In this document: positions 1 to 7,302 of the stretch, piece after piece
Layout of the letters: each line of letters starts with the position of its first letter
How positions within the stretch are numbered: position 1 is the stretch's first letter
Origin: Dysgonomonas sp.
GTDB lineage: Bacteria; Bacteroidota; Bacteroidia; Bacteroidales; Dysgonomonadaceae
Length of the DNA stretch: 18,194 nt
Direction of reading: 5' to 3'
Assembly: GCA_030151105.1 (NCBI GenBank)
Contig: JASLEN010000391.1
Span: 1 to 18,194 of the forward strand
The notes under the pieces: generated by a model
Database searches by the model: none
What the model was told of the DNA's origin: nothing
What the model saw: the letters and a program-made list of their open reading frames with translations, nothing else
Made by a program: the position numbers and the translations under genes

Positions 1-1
1 C

Positions 2-343
2 GAAGATTTTAGAGTATTCGCTGAATTTGTGAAAGGAAAGAAAAAAGCAGACAATATTACTGCTTGGTTAGTTCCTGGAAGTTGGATGGTAGAAAAACAA
101 ATCAGAGAAGAAGGACTTTTGGATATTCTTACAGATGCTGGTTTTGAACTTCGTCAACCAGGATGCTCGGCTTGTTTGGCTATGAATGATGACAAAGTTC
201 CTGCGGGCAAATATGCAGTTTCTACTTCAAACAGAAACTTTGAAGGGCGTCAAGGTCCTGGTGCACGCACAATCCTTGCTGGCCCATTGGTAGCAGCAGC
301 GGCAGCGGTAACTGGTAAAATTACAGATCCAAGAAGTATCTAA
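2..343 (+). CDS. leuC: 3-isopropylmalate dehydratase large subunit, C-terminal part (partial)
   Basis: Only the last 113 residues are present. The frame is open from base 2, so the gene starts upstream of the window; a GTG at 29 is internal and not the start. LeuC is the iron-sulphur subunit that, with LeuD, isomerises 2-isopropylmalate to 3-isopropylmalate in leucine synthesis. The same enzyme isomerises citramalate. The fragment shows the GCSACLAMN motif, whose two cysteines are the last two ligands of the [4Fe-4S] cluster. It then shows the substrate-binding SNRNFEGRQGPGA stretch and a GPLVAAAAAVTGKITDPR end, all as in the aconitase family. leuD follows after 26 bases, as expected for co-translated subunits. 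Identity is very secure; the 5' part cannot be judged. Confidence 0.97.
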   Translation, partial: EDFRVFAEFVKGKKKADNITAWLVPGSWMVEKQIREEGLLDILTDAGFELRQPGCSACLAMNDDKVPAGKYAVSTSNRNFEGRQGPGARTILAGPLVAAAAAVTGKITDPRSI

Positions 344-369
344 GTTCAATCCCTTAAAAAAGAAAAATC

Positions 370-960
370 GTGGAAAAATTTACAACAATAACATCAACAT
401 ATGTTCCACTTCCGATAGAGAATGTGGATACCGACCAAATCATACCTGCTCGTTTTTTGAAAGCAACTACACGAGATGGCTTTGGAGATAATCTATTCGC
501 TGACTGGCGTTACAACAAAGATGGAAGTCCTAAAGCAGACTTTGTTTTAAACAATTCAACTTACAGCGGAAGCATACTTGTAGCTGGTAAAAACTTTGGT
601 AGTGGATCAAGTCGTGAGCATGCTGCATGGGCAATTGGTGGATATGGTTTCAAAGCTGTTGTTTCTAGCTTTTTTGCTGATATCTTTAGAAACAATGCGT
701 TGAATAATGGAGTTCTACCTGTGATTGTTTCACCAGAGTTTCTAGCAGAAATATTTGCTGCTGTAGAGAAAGACCCTAAAGCTAGTTTGACGATCAATTT
801 GGAAAAACAAACAATCACAAACAATGCAAATGGAAAATCTGAAAACTTTGAAATCAATACTTACAAAAAAGAATGCCTATTAAAAGGCTTGGATGATATT
901 GATTTTCTATTGACTAATAAAGATAAAATAAACGAATACGAGTCTAAACCACTCTATTGA
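370..960 (+). CDS. leuD: 3-isopropylmalate dehydratase small subunit
   Basis: LeuD is the swivel-domain subunit of isopropylmalate isomerase and pairs with LeuC. The 196-residue length is normal for the family. Visible signatures are VDTDQIIPARFL near residues 19-30 and GKNFGSGSSREHA at 73-85, the loop that closes over the substrate, followed by NNALNNGVLPV near 108-117. The start is GTG at 370; the sequence before it is purine-rich (AAAAAAGAAAAA) without a strong Shine-Dalgarno, common in Bacteroidota. No better ATG lies nearby, because MEKFTTITSTYVPL matches the usual N-terminus. Together with LeuC it would process both 2-isopropylmalate (leucine) and, given the cimA gene two genes downstream, citramalate (isoleucine). 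Confidence 0.97.
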   Translation: MEKFTTITSTYVPLPIENVDTDQIIPARFLKATTRDGFGDNLFADWRYNKDGSPKADFVLNNSTYSGSILVAGKNFGSGSSREHAAWAIGGYGFKAVVSSFFADIFRNNALNNGVLPVIVSPEFLAEIFAAVEKDPKASLTINLEKQTITNNANGKSENFEINTYKKECLLKGLDDIDFLLTNKDKINEYESKPLY

Positions 961-988
961 TTTAAGAATTCTATAAAACCACTTTTGT

Positions 989-1660
989 ATGGATGAAAAT
1001 TATCTCGAACCACTAGAAACGAAACTGACCCAAGTTCTACTACAACTCTATGAGCATCATGGCGTAGTATGTGCTTTGCACGAAAATATTATTATTTTTC
1101 CAGAGCAACAAGTTTCATCGCAGTTGTTTTTGCATAATCATCCATCCAAGGTTGGTAGCGTTCTCAAATTAGACGTAATACTCACCATAGACGAAGGTAG
1201 AAGTATTATAGAATCATCGGTAGGAATTGGTGAATCGGACGAAGAAGCGGCTAATGATGCTTTTGTTCAATTTACGACCAATTCATTCCATGTGCTTCTA
1301 TCTTCGTTCTTCACTTCAGAGCATGATGAAGAAGTGAATGTTGAAGAATGGAATATTGGAGGACAAAACTTCAAAGCCATTTTTAGCAATGTCTGCATAC
1401 GTGGTCAAGCCCCTCAGCCACTTCCTTTAGAATGGTTTGAGCAGTTTGTCGCAGAAATACATCAACATCAATTTACCAAAGATGTGCATTGGCTACGCAT
1501 ATTTTATGGACTTTCTAATAGTAAAATTACAGTCTGTGAAGTATTGCTAGATAATGACAACTGGGAGGAAGTTCAGAGCAAAGCTTACGACTTTACACTA
1601 CCACCATCAGAAGAATATCTCTCGCTGAGAATGTTTTTTGTTTTAATACCCAAAGACTAA
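989..1660 (+). CDS. Uncharacterised 223-residue protein inside the leu operon (possibly DUF6348-like)
   Basis: I cannot assign a function. The protein is soluble-looking and acidic, with no signal peptide, membrane segment or obvious cofactor motif. The most family-like stretch is residues 75-108: SSVGIGESDEEA, then an alternating hydrophobic/aromatic run that includes NSFHVLLSSFF. This resembles proteins catalogued as DUF6348, a match made from memory and not checked. The start is ATG at 989, 28 bases after leuD; the next gene (cimA) begins 11 bases after its stop, so it almost certainly shares the leu transcript. Its place between leuD and cimA hints at a link to the pathway, but tight packing alone is weak evidence; it could equally be an unrelated passenger. 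Codon use and base composition look like those of its neighbours. Confidence 0.85.
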   Translation: MDENYLEPLETKLTQVLLQLYEHHGVVCALHENIIIFPEQQVSSQLFLHNHPSKVGSVLKLDVILTIDEGRSIIESSVGIGESDEEAANDAFVQFTTNSFHVLLSSFFTSEHDEEVNVEEWNIGGQNFKAIFSNVCIRGQAPQPLPLEWFEQFVAEIHQHQFTKDVHWLRIFYGLSNSKITVCEVLLDNDNWEEVQSKAYDFTLPPSEEYLSLRMFFVLIPKD

Positions 1661-1671
1661 ACTGAAAATCT

Positions 1672-3183
1672 ATGATAGAAATAATGGACACAACGCTCCG
1701 AGACGGCGAACAAACATCGGGTGTATCGTTTTCTACATCAGAGAAAATGAGTATTGCACACCTCTTGTTGGTCGATTTGGGTGTAAACAGAATAGAAGTA
1801 GCATCGGCACGAGTCTCCAATGGAGAATTTGAAACTGTGAGCCGCATTGCCAAATGGGCTCAAGCCATTGATAAGATACATCAAATAGAAATCTTAGGAT
1901 TTGTGGACAATGGTGCATCATCCAAATGGATAAAAGATGCAGGTTGCAATGTGCTCAATCTTTTGACAAAGGGCTCATACAAACACGTAACTGAGCAATT
2001 AAGAAAAACACCCGAAGAACATCTATCAGACATTTTGAGAGAAATAGAGATAGCTGACAAAATGGGTGTAGATGTGAATGTATATCTCGAAGATTGGTCG
2101 AATGGAATCATCAACTCCGAAGATTATGTTTACTATATGATGGAAGGAATGAAAGATGCTCCTATAAAGCGTTTTATGCTTCCCGATACACTTGGAATTC
2201 TAAATCCACATACTACATGGAGAGCTTGCAGACGAATGATAAGCAAGTTTCCTGATAAGCATTTTGACTTTCATGCGCACAACGATTATAATCTTGCTGT
2301 GGCAAATACGATGGTAGCTACCGAAGTAGGAGTAAAAGGAGTGCATGTGACAATGAATGGCTTGGGCGAACGTGCAGGTAATACCTCGCTATCAAGTATC
2401 ATTGCTGTTTTTCATGACCAATTGAAACTAAAAACGAGCATCAACGAAGAAAAAATAAACCGTGTTAGTCGTGTAGTGGAAACTTACTCTGGATTGAATG
2501 TAGCAGCCAATGAACCAATTGTGGGTAGTAATGTATTTACTCAGACAGCGGGTATTCATGCGGATGGAGATTCTAAGAACAACCTATATTTCAATGAGTT
2601 ATTTCCAGAACGATTTGGACGAGTTAGAGAGTATGCGCTTGGTAAGCTTTCTGGTAAATCCAATATATTAAAGAATATTGAAGAGCTAGGGATAGAATTG
2701 AGCCACGATGAAATGATTCAAGTAACCAATAAAGTCATTGAATTGGGAGATAAAAAAGAGATTATCACTCAAGTCGATCTTCCTTATATCATCTCCGATG
2801 TATTAGCACACAGAAGGAAAGAGCAAAACATCAAAATATTGTCTTATGCTTTCAACCTCACCAAAGGCTTGCGCCCATCGTGTACCGTAAGCATAGAAAT
2901 AAATGGAGAATATTACGAGCGTACTGCACCTGGGGATGGGCAATACCATGCTTTTTCTAAAGCTCTGTATAAGATATTAAACAGCTTAGGTAAACCTATC
3001 CCTGAATTAACCAACTATACCGTTTATATACCTCCTGGAGGACGTACCGATGCTTTGGTGCAAACTACTATTGCATGGAAATTTAAGGACAACAGCTTCA
3101 AAACTCGTGGATTAGATGCCGACCAGATGGTGGCTGCAATGATAGCTACTGAGCGAATGTTGAACGTGATAGAGAATATGTAA
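1672..3183 (+). CDS. cimA: Citramalate synthase (isopropylmalate synthase family)
   Basis: It probably condenses pyruvate with acetyl-CoA to (R)-citramalate, the first step of threonine-independent isoleucine synthesis. The 503 residues show a DRE-TIM catalytic barrel (about 1-280), a linker, and a C-terminal LeuA-type regulatory domain (about 385-503). Catalytic features are DTTLRDGEQ (R10, D11), T173, the metal-binding HAHND (H201, H203) and H296 in AGIHADGD. The sequence closely resembles the Leptospira interrogans citramalate synthase as I remember it. Offset by six, L75, L98 and Y138 fall on that enzyme's pyruvate-selecting L81, L104 and Y144. Most of its isoleucine-binding residues also seem kept in the regulatory domain, so feedback inhibition by isoleucine is likely. 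leuCD upstream and leuB downstream supply the remaining shared steps. Databases often label this family second alpha-isopropylmalate or homocitrate synthase; the pocket residues argue against that. MDTTLRD at 1684 is an alternative start. Confidence 0.88.
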   Translation: MIEIMDTTLRDGEQTSGVSFSTSEKMSIAHLLLVDLGVNRIEVASARVSNGEFETVSRIAKWAQAIDKIHQIEILGFVDNGASSKWIKDAGCNVLNLLTKGSYKHVTEQLRKTPEEHLSDILREIEIADKMGVDVNVYLEDWSNGIINSEDYVYYMMEGMKDAPIKRFMLPDTLGILNPHTTWRACRRMISKFPDKHFDFHAHNDYNLAVANTMVATEVGVKGVHVTMNGLGERAGNTSLSSIIAVFHDQLKLKTSINEEKINRVSRVVETYSGLNVAANEPIVGSNVFTQTAGIHADGDSKNNLYFNELFPERFGRVREYALGKLSGKSNILKNIEELGIELSHDEMIQVTNKVIELGDKKEIITQVDLPYIISDVLAHRRKEQNIKILSYAFNLTKGLRPSCTVSIEINGEYYERTAPGDGQYHAFSKALYKILNSLGKPIPELTNYTVYIPPGGRTDALVQTTIAWKFKDNSFKTRGLDADQMVAAMIATERMLNVIENM

Positions 3184-3189
3184 ACGATT

Positions 3190-4215
3190 ATGGATAAGGA
3201 TAAACGTATAGCATGGATAGATATATCAAAAGGAATTGGTATAATTCTTGTTGTGCTCTGTCATTTTATTATAAATATTAAGAAGGGGCGTGATGAATTT
3301 GACAATCAGTTCATCAGCGCAACTTACTTATTTCATATGCCGTTTTTCTTTTTTATTAGTGGTTATCTCTTTCAAAAAGACGATAATAATCTGTCATTCA
3401 TCTGCAAACAAATTAGAAGTTTAATTATACCATATTTTTCAATTGCTGTTCTAGTTGCAATAATCTACTATCTACTGAATATTAGCGATGACATATGCTT
3501 CAAGTCATTGAGTCGATTACTGTGGAGTGGTCATTCCTTATCCAAAATACTCAAAGCGAGCCTAACTCCAATGTGGTTTCTCACATGCTTATTTTGTGTT
3601 CGGATTCTATATAATTTACTAGCAACCAAAACTAATTGCACAATCTTACACATAGTTATAGGCATATTGTTAATTGTTAGTTATCTGTACGGATGGGACA
3701 GTATAAATACATCTACCATATTGGTTTATGGTCTTCCCTTTTCTTTACATATAGCATTTGCAGCACTACCTATTTTCCATACTGCTCAGTTGTGGAAAAA
3801 CTATAAATATACACCCAAACATATCAGCACATTGGGAATTATAGCAATAGCATCTGCCTTTTACATACCCCAAAACTCTTATGACATGGTTCTCAATAAG
3901 TACGGAATACCAATCATCACATTGGTGAGTGCAATTTGCGCAATACTTTTGGTCATAAAAACGTCTATGTTAATTAACAAGAAAATGAATGCTTTCGCTC
4001 AGTCTCTATCATATATTGGTCAAGCTTCATTAATGATTATGGCTTTTCACTATCCTATAATTGGAGTAATAGAAAGTCTATTTGGAAAAATCAGCTTTCA
4101 ATATGACTATCTGGCAATGCTTGTAGTAGTTGTAATGACGAGTTGTTTATTATATTACATATTTGGAAAATTTAGAATAACTAATATCCTTTTTTTAGGA
4201 AAAAGATCAAAATAA
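3190..4215 (+). CDS. Acyltransferase 3 family integral membrane protein
   Basis: This is a 341-residue polytopic membrane protein with about ten hydrophobic segments. Family hallmarks are WIDISKGIGIILVVLCH near the N-terminus (conserved His25), FHMPFFFFISGYLF at 48-61, PMWFL at 127-131 and SLMIMAFHYP at about 280-289. Members O-acylate (often O-acetylate) sugars of surface polysaccharide, lipopolysaccharide or peptidoglycan, or other small molecules; the acceptor cannot be read from sequence. It begins 6 bases after cimA and ends 21 bases before leuB, so it is co-transcribed with amino-acid genes that have no evident link to acylation. Base composition is lower than its neighbours: hand counts of four 60-base stretches gave about 18-38% GC, against about 45% for a stretch of leuB and 38% for cimA. 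That could reflect recent insertion, although membrane genes are often AT-rich. Confidence 0.9.
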   Translation: MDKDKRIAWIDISKGIGIILVVLCHFIINIKKGRDEFDNQFISATYLFHMPFFFFISGYLFQKDDNNLSFICKQIRSLIIPYFSIAVLVAIIYYLLNISDDICFKSLSRLLWSGHSLSKILKASLTPMWFLTCLFCVRILYNLLATKTNCTILHIVIGILLIVSYLYGWDSINTSTILVYGLPFSLHIAFAALPIFHTAQLWKNYKYTPKHISTLGIIAIASAFYIPQNSYDMVLNKYGIPIITLVSAICAILLVIKTSMLINKKMNAFAQSLSYIGQASLMIMAFHYPIIGVIESLFGKISFQYDYLAMLVVVVMTSCLLYYIFGKFRITNILFLGKRSK

Positions 4216-4236
4216 CAATCAAAATAAAGAAAGAAA

Positions 4237-5307
4237 ATGAAAATAAACTTAGCAGTACTTCCTGGCGATGGAATAGGACCAGAAATAACAACTCAAGCAT
4301 TGAAGGTAACTCAAGCCATTTGTGAAAAGTTTGGACACCAACTTTCTCACAAAGAAGGAATAGTAGGTGCATGTGCAATAGACAAAGTGGGGAATCCATA
4401 TCCAAACGAAACACATGAGCTTTGTATGGAGTCTGACGCAGTGCTATTTGGTGCTATTGGTGATCCTAAGTATGACAACAATCCATCGGCTAAGGTAAGA
4501 CCAGAACAAGGTTTACTTGCTATGAGAAAGAAATTGGGATTGTATGCAAACTTACGTCCTGTGACAACTTTTCCTTCATTGATTCACAAATCACCTCTTC
4601 GTGCTGACCTAGTGGAGGGAGCAGACTTTATGTGTGTACGTGAATTGACTGGAGGGCTTTATTTTGGGAAGCCACAAGGAAGAAGTGAAGATGGGAACAC
4701 TGCTTATGACACTTGTATATATACAAGAGAAGAAGTAGAACGCATTCTTCATCTATCGTACAAATATGCTCGCCTGCGCAACAAGAAAGTAACCGTGGTG
4801 GACAAAGCAAACGTATTGAGTACCTCTCGCCTATGGAGAGAAGTGGCTCAAGAAATTGAAAAACAATACCCAGATGTGGAAACTGAATATATGTTTGTGG
4901 ACAATGCTGCTATGCAAATAATCCAATGGCCAAAGCGCTTTGATGTGCTAGTAACAGAAAATCTTTTTGGAGATATCCTTACAGATGAGGCATCTGTAAT
5001 TACTGGTTCATTAGGGATGCTACCATCAGCATCCATCGGAGTACACACTTCGGTGTTCGAGCCTATTCATGGTTCGTACCCTCAAGCGGCGGGGAAAAAT
5101 ATTGCTAATCCATTGGCAACTATTCTTTCGGCTGCATTGATGTTCGAATATGCTTTTGAGTTAATGGATGAAGGAGCTCTCATCAGAAAAGCTGTAGATG
5201 ATTCTATGGATGCAAATATCGTTACCGAAGATATTGCTTCTGGAGGAAAAGCTTATTCTACAAGCGAAGTCGGAGATTGGATTGTGGATTGGATCAAGAA
5301 GAACTAA
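4237..5307 (+). CDS. leuB: 3-isopropylmalate dehydrogenase
   Basis: LeuB oxidises and decarboxylates 3-isopropylmalate to 4-methyl-2-oxopentanoate with NAD+. With CimA in the same operon it probably also converts 3-methylmalate to 2-oxobutyrate. The 356-residue length is normal. Visible motifs are LPGDGIGPEI at 8-17 and the substrate arginines in MRKKLGLYANLRPV (R97, R107) and CVREL (R135). Also visible are Y142, VDKANVL (K190), the metal-binding aspartates D222, D246 and D250, and the NAD-binding FEPIHGSYPQAAGKNIANP near 274-292. The start is ATG at 4237, preceded by AAAGAAAGAAA. It is the last gene of the operon: a strong hairpin terminator follows 23 bases after its stop. Nothing is missing from the active site. 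Confidence 0.97.
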   Translation: MKINLAVLPGDGIGPEITTQALKVTQAICEKFGHQLSHKEGIVGACAIDKVGNPYPNETHELCMESDAVLFGAIGDPKYDNNPSAKVRPEQGLLAMRKKLGLYANLRPVTTFPSLIHKSPLRADLVEGADFMCVRELTGGLYFGKPQGRSEDGNTAYDTCIYTREEVERILHLSYKYARLRNKKVTVVDKANVLSTSRLWREVAQEIEKQYPDVETEYMFVDNAAMQIIQWPKRFDVLVTENLFGDILTDEASVITGSLGMLPSASIGVHTSVFEPIHGSYPQAAGKNIANPLATILSAALMFEYAFELMDEGALIRKAVDDSMDANIVTEDIASGGKAYSTSEVGDWIVDWIKKN

Positions 5308-5330
5308 GCCAAATCGGATATAATTTACTA

Positions 5331-5365
5331 GGGAGAATTCTGAAAAGATTCTCCCTTTTATTTTC
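5331..5365 (+). terminator. Rho-independent terminator of the leu operon
   Basis: A 9-bp stem is formed by GGGAGAATT (5331-5339) and GATTCTCCC (5347-5355), with eight Watson-Crick pairs and one T-G pair at the loop end. The loop is 7 bases, and a T-rich tail (TTTTATTTTC) follows directly. It lies 23 bases past the leuB stop and before the promoter of the next gene, so it separates the leu operon from the ClC cluster. Confidence 0.9.
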
Positions 5366-5408
5366 TCCGTTTTTTTAACATTCTTGTTTTAAAAGAATAC
5401 TTCGTCTC

Positions 5409-5443
5409 TTTGTTGACTATAGCTATCTTTTTTCTTATTTTTG
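5409..5443 (+). promoter_or_regulatory. Candidate Bacteroidota-type promoter for the ClC-fmt-aroB cluster
   Basis: TTTG at 5409-5412 could be the -33 element. TATTTTTG at 5436-5443 matches the -7 consensus TAnnTTTG exactly. The 23-base spacer is at the long end of the usual range. The start codon of the ClC gene is 24 bases further on, giving a short leader. The position just after the leu terminator supports it, but the region is T-rich and chance matches are likely. Confidence 0.55.
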
Positions 5444-5467
5444 TTGGTTAAAATTTGCCAATAAAAT

Positions 5468-7264
5468 ATGATTCAAAATCTCTATAGTAGGTTCCTTATC
5501 TGGAAAAATAATAATGTACAAGAAGAACAACTTGTGCTTATAATTGCTTTTCTAATAGGTGTTTTCACAGCGTTAGCCGCTCTCATTCTCAAAAGTCTCA
5601 TACACTTTATACAGCGTGCACTGACTGCCAATTTTTTGACAGAGAATGTAAACTTCCTGTATCTGCTTTATCCCGTTGTCGGTATTCTAATTGCAGGTCT
5701 TTTTGTACGATACGTAGTGAGAGACGATATCAGTCATGGGGTTACTAGAATTTTATATGCCATTTCGCAACGAAAAAGCTTCTTGAAATTTCACAATACA
5801 TTCACTTCAGTATTGGCCAGTTCCATCACTATTGGATTTGGGGGATCGGTGGGAGCTGAGGCTCCAATCGTTTTGACGGGTTCTGCTATTGGCTCCAATC
5901 TAGGGCGTTTCTTCAAGTTGGAACAAAAATACTTGATGCTGCTCATTGGCTGTGGTGCTGCTGGAGCCATTGCAGGTATTTTTAAAGCACCCATTGCAGG
6001 ACTACTTTTTGTGGTTGAGGTACTACTTTTGGACTTAACTACATTCACGATACTTCCACTTTTGGTTACAGCGGTTACAGCAACTACTTTCTCATATCTA
6101 ACGATGGGAACTAAAGCAATGTTTAACTATAGTCAGACACAAGCTTTTGAAATGGATCGCATTCCTTACGTTATTCTTTTAGGAATATTCTGTGGTTTGG
6201 TTTCGCTCTACTTTACTAGAGCAATGAACTGGATTGAAAATATATTCCGTAAATATAACTATTGGCAAAAATTTGGTATTGCAGCATGTATTCTAAGTGT
6301 ACTCATTTTCTTATTTCCTCCACTCTACGGAGAGGGTTATGACACAATTAATACGCTCATCAATAATAACATTCAGTTTGATTCGCTACTTGATGGTAGT
6401 ATTTTTTTCCAAGTAAAAGATAATACATGGACAATTACTATTTTCCTTGTAGCCATTCTCTTGATGAAAGTTTTTGCATCTAGTGCTACTAATGCAGGAG
6501 GAGGTACTGGAGGTATATTTGCTCCATCGCTCTTCTTGGGGGCTATAGCTGGATTTATTTTCTCCAACACTTTCAATAAGATAAATGCAGGTGAATATGT
6601 TTCTACAATACTACCTGAGTCCAACTTTGCACTGATGGGAATGGCTGGAATTATGTCGGGAGTGATGCATGCGCCACTTACAGGGACTTTCCTTATTGTG
6701 GAGTTGACTGGAGGTTATGATCTTTTCTTACCCATTATGATTGCAGCTGCAACATCATACGCTACTATAAGAATTTTCGAAAGCCACAGTATCTATTCTA
6801 TGCGTTTGGCAAAAAAAGGTGAGCTATTGACACACGAAAAAGACAAAGCTGTGTTGACACTAATGAATAAAAAGGACTTGATAGAAACAACCTTTGTTAG
6901 TGTTCAAACAGAAATGACATTAGGCGATATGGTTCATGTGATTTCTAAATCGTCAAGAAATGTATTTCCTGTAGTGGACGAAAGAAATCGCTTTATGGGA
7001 ATTGTATTGATTGACAATATTCGTACGATCATGTTCCGCCCTGAGTTGTATAGACGCTTCAAGATAAAGGAGCTTATGACTTCGCCACCAGCAACAATTA
7101 AAATAACGATGAGCATGAGCGAAATTATGGATTTATTTGATAGAACAAAAGCATGGAACTTGCCCGTAGTGGACGAGAAAGATTGTTACTTAGGTTTCAT
7201 ATCCAAATCTAATATCCTCGATGTATATCGTGAAGTATTGGCAGATAACTTTGCTGAAGGATAA
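5468..7264 (+). CDS. ClC-family anion channel/antiporter with C-terminal CBS pair
   Basis: This 598-residue membrane protein has a ClC core (about 20-445) and two CBS repeats (about 465-525 and 535-590). It should move chloride or another small anion across the inner membrane, as a channel or an anion/H+ antiporter. The gating glutamate is present as E131 in GSVGAEAP. Also visible are GGGTGGIFAPSLFLGA (344-359), GIMSGVMHAPLTG (394-406) and a tyrosine at 443 in the position of the E. coli Tyr445 anion-site residue. Two key motifs differ from the classical type: SHGVT at 89-93 replaces GSGIP, and at 184-185 the usual EE pair of the internal proton glutamate reads E-V. CBS domains usually sense adenine nucleotides. 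The gene starts a probable operon; the next gene begins 38 bases after its stop. Confidence 0.93.
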   Translation: MIQNLYSRFLIWKNNNVQEEQLVLIIAFLIGVFTALAALILKSLIHFIQRALTANFLTENVNFLYLLYPVVGILIAGLFVRYVVRDDISHGVTRILYAISQRKSFLKFHNTFTSVLASSITIGFGGSVGAEAPIVLTGSAIGSNLGRFFKLEQKYLMLLIGCGAAGAIAGIFKAPIAGLLFVVEVLLLDLTTFTILPLLVTAVTATTFSYLTMGTKAMFNYSQTQAFEMDRIPYVILLGIFCGLVSLYFTRAMNWIENIFRKYNYWQKFGIAACILSVLIFLFPPLYGEGYDTINTLINNNIQFDSLLDGSIFFQVKDNTWTITIFLVAILLMKVFASSATNAGGGTGGIFAPSLFLGAIAGFIFSNTFNKINAGEYVSTILPESNFALMGMAGIMSGVMHAPLTGTFLIVELTGGYDLFLPIMIAAATSYATIRIFESHSIYSMRLAKKGELLTHEKDKAVLTLMNKKDLIETTFVSVQTEMTLGDMVHVISKSSRNVFPVVDERNRFMGIVLIDNIRTIMFRPELYRRFKIKELMTSPPATIKITMSMSEIMDLFDRTKAWNLPVVDEKDCYLGFISKSNILDVYREVLADNFAEG

Positions 7265-7302
7265 CTCAAACGTATTGGCAAGACACAAATTAACAGACAG
7301 AA

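Noticed and set aside
3190..4215. Mobile element explanation for the acyltransferase gene
   Set aside because: No transposase, terminal inverted repeats or target duplications are visible at its edges.
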